This document shows, piece by piece, positions 57,301-64,000 of a DNA stretch of 64,000 nucleotides. Both the position numbers and the translations under genes were made by a program. Under the pieces are notes generated by a model, which searched no databases, was not told where the DNA came from, and saw only the letters and a program-made list of their open reading frames with translations. Every line of letters starts with the position of its first letter. Positions within the stretch are counted from its first letter, which is position 1. The DNA is from Myrmaecium sp. VS I D KN 1 (lineage: Eukaryota > Ascomycota > Dothideomycetes > Valsariales > Valsariaceae): assembly GCA_019775845.1 (NCBI GenBank), contig JADQAV010000018.1, forward strand, positions 379,044 to 443,043, in the 5' to 3' direction.

Positions 57301-57341
57301 GGAAGTCTCGTCTACTCCTTGGGAAACTGATTCCACATTAG
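48346..57341 (+). CDS. fmp27: Fmp27/BLTP2 (Hobbit, SABRE family) bridge-like lipid-transfer protein
   Basis: Three exons (48346-57060, 57118-57224, 57293-57341) give 2,956 residues, most of it one 8.7-kb exon. The protein starts with a membrane anchor (residues about 4-28) that inserts in the ER, followed by the repeating beta-groove region typical of this family. The GFWDK block (ERVGFWDKIRLTFHSRVNVAWKGDGDVHLILKGSRDPY) begins near residue 1368. The WPPW block (SGTLWPPWVPLEIMYEFDN) is near 2165. A coiled coil of Arg, Glu and Gln lies near 1825-1890. The last ~350 residues are Ser-rich and disordered, ending in SIRRKSRLLLGKLIPH, a conserved short C-terminus recovered only by the last splice. 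Fmp27 and Ypr117w in yeast lie at ER-plasma membrane contacts and are thought to move phospholipids. The intron at 57061-57117 is 57 nt and stop-free, so its retention keeps the frame. Confidence 0.94.
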
Positions 57342-58009
57342 CCGTGCGCGGTCCTTACCATATCCTCCTATGCAACTCTAATACTCAATCATATCCCGTA
57401 TACAAGCCGGGCCAAGATAGGTCTCTTGGGCCATCATTATTATCGCTCATGCCATCATCGCATGCAAAAGGAAGCACCATGGAAGGCGTTCGATTTTGTT
57501 TTCCTCCTCTTTTTCTTCTTCCTCTTGATATAACGGGAAAATATTTTTTGCTTCTTTCGCTTCCTCCGATAGGATCCTTCATTTCCTCACCCGTCCCTCG
57601 GCTTTCCTGTAAATAATTATTTCTTTCTTTCTCCTGTTCTGGCATCTCTTGATCCTATTGTCGACGTCCGTGTACATTGTATAGGGGTGTGTACGTAATT
57701 TACTTCGGAGGCGCGAGGGAGAAAAAGGAGGGTGGGCTTTCATTTTCTGGCAGAGGGACTGGGCATTGGGATAGACGCACAATCGGAGTTTCCTTTTTTT
57801 TTTTTCAAAAATAATTCCTCCACGATTTGGACTTGGAATGTGACCATCAATATTGTCATCGAACATCCCATGAAGAATAACATCTCAAGTCCGATGGATT
57901 GGCGATGGAAAGCGCTGCGCAGCCGGATGGGGAGGCGCAAAAAATTTCACAGAGAAGAAAAAAGAACACACTCCAGTTATGGAGTTGTTAGTGTTGATGT
58001 GAGTCGAGA
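57342..58009. other. Intergenic, fmp27 3' region
   Basis: T-rich tracts (57500-57560, 57790-57810) fit the fmp27 3' UTR. An A6 run at about 57959-57964 (T6 on the minus strand) lies about 46 nt beyond the tRNA and could be a distal Pol III stop. No gene is seen. Confidence 0.45.
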
Positions 58010-58081
58010 TGACCGCACCAGGGGTCGAACCTGGAATCTCTTGATTCGTAGTCAAGCGCCTTGCCATTGGGCCATGCGGCC
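58010..58081 (-). tRNA. tRNA-Arg (anticodon ACG)
   Basis: Read on the minus strand, GGCCGCA pairs with TGCGGTC in the acceptor stem (one G-U). The D arm is GCC/GGC, the anticodon stem is CTTGA/TCAAG with loop CTACGAA, giving anticodon ACG. The T arm is CCAGG/CCTGG with the loop TTCGACC, which also forms the B box GGTTCGACCCC. No intron is present. The discriminator base is A. After A34 deamination to inosine it reads CGU, CGC and CGA. Confidence 0.95.
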
Positions 58082-58694
58082 GATCGTAACTGAGCGGATT
58101 CTCGGCTGCGTCGATGAAAGACCGCTCGTTGCGCGCATTTATGAATTGCTGCATGGGTGTGGTGTGCGCCCCGGTAGTGGTGGTGGAGGGCGCCGGCGGT
58201 TCGCTAGTGGCTAGCTTGCGATCAGGGTCCCGCTTGGCTAGATCAGCGTGGTGAGCAGGGGGGCTAGCTGGAGCTTGGGAGTGGGCGGAGGGGGGAACGG
58301 GACTTGCTTGAGATGGGCGAGCTTTGAAGGTGGTTAATGAATGCGATGGGTGGCAGAGGGGGATGTTTGACTGGGTATGGACGGCTGCAGCTGTCTCCCC
58401 TTCAGATCCGCCGATCCGCACCTAGGTGAAGAAATGCGCATGCGAGTAGGTAACGGTGGATTGAGTGGACGAATATATGGTGCATATAGCTTCCGGATAG
58501 CAAGGGTGATTCCATTTCGAATCAATAGATTCGAAGGGATCAAAAAGCCAGTTTGATTGACTCTCTTCGTAAGCGGTATCCAAGTTGGACGCCATAAACT
58601 CAATGCAAGGTGCCACTGTAAATCCCTCATTCGGCATGATGGCGATCAAGGTAGAAAGTTGTGATGAAGGAAAAAAAAAAAAAAACAAGAGATC
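58082..58694. other. Intergenic between the tRNA and the SurE gene
   Basis: No gene is recognised. It includes the upstream region of the tRNA and the 3' region of the SurE gene, with a run of A near 58669-58685. Confidence 0.45.
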
Positions 58695-59845
58695 TCATAG
58701 TTTGATCTCGCCCTGAAACCTTGGATTCGGAGCGTGCATGAAATTCGCCTTCAAAGGCGTCACACTGATCTGGGTTAGCATGATACAGCCCGCACAAGGC
58801 ACGACAACGTGTACTCACCTGGTCATGCTCTCCTTGACAGCCCATCCATCGTTCATCGCACCCTCCTCACCGGGCCCGGCCGCCTCCACACTCTGATAAA
58901 CATCTGTGAATTGCGGCGCCCACTTGAAGTGCTTATGCACATATCGTGGGTGCGGGCCACCCGGCGTCTCCGTCCGGGCCGGCGCCTTGCTCTCCCCTTC
59001 CCTTCCCTCCCGATCCCGGATCTCCATTTCTGCCTCATCCGCATTCTGATCCTCCTGCTCCGGCACGTCAACCTCCTGGAAACAGCTTCCACTCTTCCAA
59101 CGATTTTGCAGCATCTTTGTCCACATCACTTTCTTCTCTCCCACGTTCTCCACCAACGGCACGTTCACACTGTAAAGATCCACATCCTGATCCCAGTTAT
59201 GGTAGAGGTGCTCGATCACCTTGACGCCCACGGTGCTCGCGCCCGTGATGATGGTAGGGTCGTGGTTGCGGTCGAAGAAGGCGTACGATAGCGCAATAGA
59301 CTTCACCCCACACATCGCCGCCTCCATGGCTCCGCCGATGGTCCCGGAACTCAGCGCGAACACCGCGGTGGTATTCCGCCCATAGTTCGGTCCCGACACG
59401 ACCAAGTCCACTGGTCCGCGCGACTGGAAGTAATGGTGCAAGCCAATCTGCACGCACGACGCCGGCGTGCTGTCTACCAGTATCCACTCTTCATCTTCAG
59501 CGTGTGCGGGCAGCGGCCTGGTGGATGTGGTACCGGTGTTCAGCAGAGCGCCGGAGGTGCTGGTGGGGTCGACCAGAGGCCCGGGGCGGAAGTAGGTGGG
59601 CTTGATGGCTTTGCCGACGATGTGCGCCTTCCCGATCCAGCTGCGCTGGACGTGTGGCAGGACAACGGAAACGGTGTGACCGGCAGCTTGCAAGGCCGAA
59701 ACGAGAGAGTGGACGTAGGGAGAGCTTTGGTTGGAAGGCGGGCCGTCGTCGTTGGTTACCTGGAGTGGGGGAAAGGTGTCAGTTTTGGAGCGTTGGGAAG
59801 CATTTGGAGTTTCCGAAGGGAAGTTCGACATACTAGGATGTGCAT
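58695..59845 (-). CDS. SurE-type 5'/3'-nucleotidase (survival protein SurE family)
   Basis: Three exons (59845-59834, 59759-58819, 58764-58695) give 1,023 nt and 340 residues. The first exon is only 12 nt (Met-His-Ile-Leu) and joins to VTNDDGPPSNQSSPY, so Asp8 and Asp9 form the metal-binding DD of SurE. SGPNYGRN supplies the second metal-binding Asn. The ALSSGTIGGAMEAAMCGVKSIALS block and the C-terminal SVTPLKANFMHAP are also family marks; the latter is recovered only by the last splice. SurE proteins remove phosphate from nucleoside monophosphates and short polyphosphate. In yeast Pby1 the domain is fused to a tubulin-tyrosine-ligase-like part, which is absent here. A charged insert (EQEDQNADEAEMEIRDREGREG) lies near 265-290. 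Location and substrate are unknown. Confidence 0.9.
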
Positions 59846-60669
59846 TGTGGGGGACCTCGTGTTTCGACTGTGTACAGTGGATGGTAGTGTTGTTGTTGCT
59901 CTTCGAGAGGACGACTGTGACGGTGACGGTGACGATGGCGACCCTGGCGGGGATCGACAGGGTCGGGCCGATGGGCGCCGATAGCGCGAGCTCAGGTACT
60001 GCTTAGGTAACCGACCGAGCTTAGCGATAATTCATTACGATAAATAACTGATGGAAATCTTTGAATTGTTTACTTCAGTACGGAATTGGCTTATACGGAG
60101 TGCGAGAGGGAGAAGTAGTCATACAAGAAAATCTGCTCATCATGATGTTGACGTGGTTGCGCGGACCGGGGGGGACCTCGAACGGTTGAGTAGGTGGTGT
60201 CGATGTGACCGCTCGGCGAGCCGTCCAATCCAGCCGGGACGGTGATCGTAAACCGCCGGCCGAGCTCGCTGAAACTGGAAATGCACATTAAAGTGTACAC
60301 AGCAGCAAACGAGGGGCGTTCAGCGCAGCATATGATCGGTTCACGATGGAGGAAAGACTCGAGTCCTTCCTGCGTGGCTGCTCTGTCATGGCATGGCTAA
60401 GGTGCCACAGCTTCCCGGCGCGCGCTTAGGTCGTCCGGACCCGATTGAGCCCGGCTCGGCTCCCCGCTCGCCGCCGCCGACAAGGCTGAGGCATGGGCCG
60501 CAGTATATCTATTCGAAAATTCAAGGATGTACTGAAGCTTGTTAGTCCCCAACCTTACCGCCAGAACCCTTTGACTACTCCATTGAAAACTCCTGGAACC
60601 CGTCCTCTCACTTATACAAACTCACAGCACCTCCAAGCTTGCATCGCCCATCCACGCATCTCTCTCACC
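59846..60669. promoter_or_regulatory. Divergent promoter region between the SurE gene and the SDR gene
   Basis: About 820 bp separate the SurE start (-) and the reductase start (+). The 60493 ATG is in frame with the SDR and would add 59 residues of non-family sequence, so I treat 60493-60669 as leader. No separate gene is seen. Confidence 0.45.
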
Positions 60670-61571
60670 ATGACTAACTCGAGTCCCAACGTTGTCCCCG
60701 TCCCTACGGCGTCCCTGGCCGGCAAAGTCGCCCTCGTCACCGGCGGCGGCCGCGGCATCGGTCGCGGCTGTGCCATCGAACTCGGCAAACGAGGTGCCAG
60801 CGTAATCGTCAACTACATCTCCTCCGCCGGTCCCGCCCAAGAAGTCTGCGACATCATCTCCAAATTCAACAATGGCGCCAAGGCCATCGCCATCCGTGCC
60901 GACGTGTCGAAGGTGTCCGAGATCGAAAGGCTCTTCCAGGAGGCGAAGCGAGCCTTCGGCCGCATCGACATCGTCATGAGCAACTCCGGCACCGAAAGCT
61001 GGGACAAGACGGAGGAGATCACCGAGGAGAAGTACGACCACGTCTTCAATCTGAATGCCAAGGCGCAGTTCTTCGTTGGCCAAGCCGCCTGGAAGCACCT
61101 CGAGAACAATGGACGGTTGATCCTGATGTCCAGTATCGCAGCAGGTCTGCTGGGCGTCAAGGACCACGCCCTGTATAATGCCAGCAAGATGGCCGTCATC
61201 GGGATGGTCAAGGCCTTCGCGACCGATTTTGGCTCCAGGGGTATCACGGTCAACGGTGTCGCGCCTGGAGGGATCAAGAGCGACATGTTCGCGGAGAATG
61301 CGTGGCATTACATCCCAGGAGGCCACCCGGGAATGGACAAGAACCATATCGAAAGTCTCATGGCGAACCACTGTCCGCTTGGCCGGTGTGCCGTACCTGA
61401 AGACGTTGCCAGGGTGGTTGCATTCCTCGCGAGCGAGGATGGCGGATGGGTCAACGGTACGTTCCTCAGACGTCGGATGGCCGAGAATTCTTCATGAGAT
61501 AGAAGCTGATATACGTCTATTACGTCGCCGCAGGCCAAGTCATCACCATTTCTGGCGGGTCCTCCCAGTAA
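60670..61571 (+). CDS. Short-chain dehydrogenase, tetrahydroxynaphthalene/versicolorin reductase type
   Basis: Two exons (60670-61456, 61534-61571) give 825 nt and 274 residues, the usual length for naphthol reductases. The cofactor motif is GGGRGIGRG (VALVTGGGRGIGRGCAIELGKRGASVIVNY). The substrate side has SNSGTESWDKTEEITEEKYDHVFNLNAKAQFFV, a segment typical of the T4HN reductase/versicolorin reductase branch. The catalytic residues are Ser155 (MSSIAAG), Tyr169 and Lys173 (YNASK). The C-terminal [39 protein letters not shown] crosses the intron. In DHN-melanin synthesis such enzymes reduce tetra- and trihydroxynaphthalene with NADPH; others act in aflatoxin-like pathways. No polyketide synthase or scytalone dehydratase gene lies nearby, so the pathway is not settled here. 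Confidence 0.88.
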
Positions 61572-61669
61572 GAATCATCTGATAACAGTCTGATTTATGG
61601 GCTAAGGAAAGACGACCGAGTGAAAAGATCGGTCTGTTAGCCACGGGATTCGAACGGGACGAAAGCAAT
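61572..61669. other. Short intergenic gap
   Basis: Sequence downstream of the SDR stop. It carries a GGATTCGAAC motif that resembles a tRNA B box, but no cloverleaf can be formed. Confidence 0.4.
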
Positions 61670-62138
61670 TCAGTGCGTATATATGCTAGAAAGCCCAAAC
61701 AATTGAAGAACTATCGTACCCGGATCTGAACCTTTGATCATCCCGCACTCGGAGCTGCTACCACAGCAGTTGCCCATATTCTTAGTAAGAGGGTCTCCGT
61801 GTGCCATGTTAGTACCAATACAGCCCACCTGACATGGGGAGACAACGTTTACAGGAGCATGGGTATTCGCTTTGATCATGAACGGAATAGTAAACGAACC
61901 ATGAAGAGACGATAAAGCTGATCTCAAGCTCGTTCCTGCCATTGTCGTCTCTGTGAAAATAAGAATCAAGGCAAAAAAGACAAAAGGAATTAAAAGGACT
62001 CAAGTTGAAGAAGGTGCTTGGCTAGGGTCATACATCGCCGCAGTGGATCGGTTTGCATGGTTTTCATGAAACCATCAGAGAAAGGTAGGCTCTACTTACC
62101 GAGCGAGAGGAAATAGCCAGGGTGTATGATGTTCTCAT
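61670..62138 (-). CDS. Possible small Cys-containing protein (uncertain)
   Basis: On the minus strand a good donor (GTAAGT, exon end at 62100) and a good pyrimidine-rich acceptor (exon start at 61950) suggest a spliced transcript. The 62138-62100 exon begins with ATG (MRTSYTLAISSRS) but does not join in frame to the second exon. The likeliest coding start is therefore the ATG at 61942, giving 90 residues with the first exon as leader. It contains PCQVGC, then NCC and SECGM: five Cys in the order C-x3-C-x14-CC-x5-C. There is no clear signal peptide on the 90-residue form. I recognise no family. It may be a small secreted-type protein with a misread N-terminus, or not a gene at all. Confidence 0.25.
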
Positions 62139-62314
62139 ATGATCTTTAGGCCCGTACCAATGCCTGTAGCGGCAAAGGCATCATTGGACTACTTCGATTA
62201 CTTCGTGAAGTAACAATCAAATCCTTCATTAAGTCAATCTCCTCCTTGGAGACCGTGAGATATCGGCCAAATGCCTCTTCCAGCACCTTACCCCAGGGAC
62301 TGCTCCTGTCGGGC

Positions 62315-63340
62315 TTACTCGAAACCAGCTAAGGTCTCATCTCCATTGGCCTTGGGAGGACTTTGCAGACTCAGCTGCTCCTTATCACCAGCCTGATCCT
62401 TCCTAGTAACTCTCTGCTCGCCTCCGAGCCTCATCTCAGCCAGCAGCTCATTCACGCTCCTCCCTGGTTTTTCCCTCAATGAAGACCTGTGCGTGGATCT
62501 CTTTATCTCCGGCGGCGCCAGCTCCTTGTTCGCTCTCTCATCTCTTACAAACATGATGACTGCCCATCTCATGCCTAGGCTTTTCTCCCAAGCTAGGCGG
62601 TCCCGTTCTTTGTGCCTGACATTGCCTCGTTGATCTGTGATCGCAAACTTCTGTTTCAGCATCCGGATGAGATCATCACTTCTGGGTTGCAGAAACTGAA
62701 GCCGCGCTATCTTGTAGTAACCGATGAAGTTGAAGTTTGAGCCAAGGTCAGACTGTTCGAAGAAGGCTATCTCACGGGGTACGGGCTTCTCGGACGGTTT
62801 CGCAGGTGCCTTCGGCTTTTCACCGTCCGTGGTAATGTTCGTCCCTGCATCATCTTCGATTTCACTTTGGGTTTCTTTAGGATCTTTAGACGGCCTGATT
62901 TCGTAACTCGGAAGAAAATCCAGGCTAGACTTCACGAAGATGATACCATCAGATTTCCACCGTGGATTAGCTCCCGGAAACAGAAAGACATGGGATAGCG
63001 AATCGGGGCGGTCGCGAGAACTATGCAAGGTAGAGTTATGGTTAGAGACATCCGCTGTCGGGTTTTCAGAATCTTCAGGCCAGTAGTAGCGCTCAATATC
63101 TCGTAATGCCAGTCCAGCTTGTAAGTCGAGATCCTGGGTCTGTCTGTCACGCCAAGAGCGTGCCGGTCGGAAGGTTGAGGGGCGCTCTCCATAGCTTTCA
63201 GTCTCTTCACCTGCGCCTCTCCGAGCTGGAGGTAAGTATCGGCCCCCCACGACCAGTTTGGAACAATTACTGGCGGGGTCCATTCTAAGTCGTGAGGTTG
63301 GGTGGATGTTGAAGCTGTTGTGGGGCCGGGAGGCTGACAT
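62315..63340 (-). CDS. Hypothetical protein (3' end model uncertain)
   Basis: An open frame of 341 residues from the ATG at 63340. The N-terminal third is basic and polar. A compact region from about 95 to 290 looks globular: DIERYYWPEDSE, SHVFLFPGANPRWKSDGIIFVKSSLDFLPSYE, EIAFFEQSDLGSNFNFIGYYKIARLQFLQPRSDDLIRMLKQKF and WEKSLGMRWAVIMFVRDE. I recall similar unnamed fungal proteins with a FxFxGYYKI and RWAVI pattern but no function. The stop at 62315 lies in GAGTAAGC. A coding-like segment in another minus frame follows (62328-62146; LVSSKPDRSSPWGKVLEEAFGRYLTVSKEEIDLMKD). An intron from about 62410 to 62329 would join it in frame, with a poor donor. The real C-terminus may therefore be longer. 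Confidence 0.6.
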   Translation of the reverse strand: MSASRPHNSFNIHPTSRLRMDPASNCSKLVVGGRYLPPARRGAGEETESYGERPSTFRPARSWRDRQTQDLDLQAGLALRDIERYYWPEDSENPTADVSNHNSTLHSSRDRPDSLSHVFLFPGANPRWKSDGIIFVKSSLDFLPSYEIRPSKDPKETQSEIEDDAGTNITTDGEKPKAPAKPSEKPVPREIAFFEQSDLGSNFNFIGYYKIARLQFLQPRSDDLIRMLKQKFAITDQRGNVRHKERDRLAWEKSLGMRWAVIMFVRDERANKELAPPEIKRSTHRSSLREKPGRSVNELLAEMRLGGEQRVTRKDQAGDKEQLSLQSPPKANGDETLAGFE

Positions 63341-63665
63341 TTGTAGTCTGAGATAAGCTTGAGCTCGGACCACGTCAAGATTCAAGCGACGAATGATGAG
63401 TGCAGCGGAGCGTCAAAAAGAAAGGGAGGTTCAACAGAGAGCATTACAAACGAAAATACCAGGATTGGATGTAGTAGTGTGGTCGGCGACCGCGAAGGGT
63501 GTTGACGTGGTTTAGTAGGGATATGGACTCCAATGCTTTCCTGCTATCTGCCCAGGTGTATCACTCATTGAATCCAAGGCAAATTCCATGCTGCCAAGCG
63601 CCTATAACGCCAACCATGCGGTCCTATGTCTGTCATAATCTCATCACCTGAATGCGCATGGACGT
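63341..63665. other. Intergenic
   Basis: Sequence between the start of the hypothetical gene (-) and the stop of the gene at the right edge (-). No gene is seen; it probably contains the promoter of the hypothetical gene. Confidence 0.4.
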
Positions 63666-64000
63666 TCACGACTTCATCTCATCGACATCAGTAGGCTGGG
63701 CGGCAGAGTTATTCTCCAGCCCCCCGAACAACTTCGATTTCACCTCCGACGCCAGGAGGCCTGCTCTTTCTTCTGCCGCGATTTTGCAGCCTGCTCTGAC
63801 AACCTTTTCGAGCATATCATCCGACCGAGGCATTTTAGTCCGTATGGTGCCACGGGCGTTCGCCTTTTTATCCGCTTGCCGTATCTTCAACGCGAGCTCT
63901 TGTATCTGCCGTGTACCATAATCGCGATTGAGCAAAAGTGGGCTGGATGCGAGGGTGCCAACCCAGTACTTATTCCAAAGAGCCTCAAGCAAGCTGGCAT
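63666..64000 (-). CDS. Partial unidentified protein, cut by the window edge
   Basis: The frame is open to the window end and stops at 63666, so only the last ~110 codons are seen and the N-terminus is missing. The visible sequence (LLEALWNKYWVGTLASSPLLLNRDYGTRQIQELALKIRQADKKANARGTIRTKMPRSDDMLEKVVRAGCKIAAEERAG) looks like alternating charged and hydrophobic helices. I recognise no family. Confidence 0.5.
   Translation of the reverse strand, partial: ASLLEALWNKYWVGTLASSPLLLNRDYGTRQIQELALKIRQADKKANARGTIRTKMPRSDDMLEKVVRAGCKIAAEERAGLLASEVKSKLFGGLENNSAAQPTDVDEMKS

Noticed and set aside
61635-61665. tRNA-like B box (GGATTCGAAC and its complement)
   Set aside because: The arms beside the loop do not pair and no acceptor or anticodon stem can be drawn on either strand.

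Overview
This window is nuclear DNA of a filamentous ascomycete (Pezizomycotina). Genes carry short introns of about 55-100 nt with GTANGT-type donors and YAG acceptors. Most genes are GC-rich at third codon positions. The gene set (Fmp27/BLTP2, Enp1, Bre2, Pcp1, Pom1-like DYRK, Elp2, Urm1, Tdp1, a naphthol-reductase-type SDR, a fungal DUF-type CCCH protein) is typical of that subphylum. A 7 kb stretch has the signature of repeat-induced point mutation (RIP), which is also a Pezizomycotina trait. I cannot assign class or genus from the sequence alone. Exon coordinates are my own splice-site readings. In nearly every multi-exon gene the exon lengths sum to a multiple of three and the joined protein matches the family.

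Layout. 0.1-9.5 kb: a CsbD/Hmp1-like stress protein (+), indoleamine 2,3-dioxygenase (-), a gene-poor 2.7 kb stretch, a Ygr210c-type Obg-family GTPase with a 10-nt microexon (+), and a Pex23-family peroxin with Pex24p and dysferlin domains (-). 10.9-22.1 kb: a Pom1-like DYRK kinase (+), a CCCH zinc-finger protein with a DUF7923-like domain (+), and the mitochondrial rhomboid protease Pcp1 (+). 22.5-28.5 kb: Enp1/bystin (-) divergent from the COMPASS subunit Bre2 (+), then a group II PLP decarboxylase (-). 29.9-34.4 kb: an F-box/LRR protein (-) and tyrosyl-DNA phosphodiesterase Tdp1 with an N-terminal ubiquitin-interacting motif (-).

34.5-41.6 kb: an AT-rich RIP-type island. It has essentially no CpA/TpG, abundant TpA, retained CpG, no sizeable open frames, a 12-bp tandem repeat, and a possible 15-bp terminal inverted repeat at its two edges. 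42.0-46.6 kb: Urm1 (-) divergent from Elp2 (+), then a Ctr copper transporter (-). 48.3-57.3 kb: a 2,956-residue Fmp27/BLTP2 bridge-like lipid-transfer protein (+). 58-64 kb: tRNA-Arg(ACG) (-), a SurE-type nucleotidase/phosphatase (-), a naphthol-reductase-like SDR (+), a possible small Cys-containing protein (-), a conserved-looking hypothetical protein (-), and the 3' end of an unidentified gene (-) cut by the window edge.

Functional links. Most genes are unrelated housekeeping genes. The clearest link is Urm1-Elp2: both act on the wobble uridine of tRNA (2-thiolation and Elongator mcm5 modification) and they share a 440-bp divergent promoter. I found no biosynthetic gene cluster, CRISPR array or intact mobile element. 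The strongest candidates for something new are the RIP island, the two hypothetical genes near the right end, and the unusual finger spacing of the CCCH protein.
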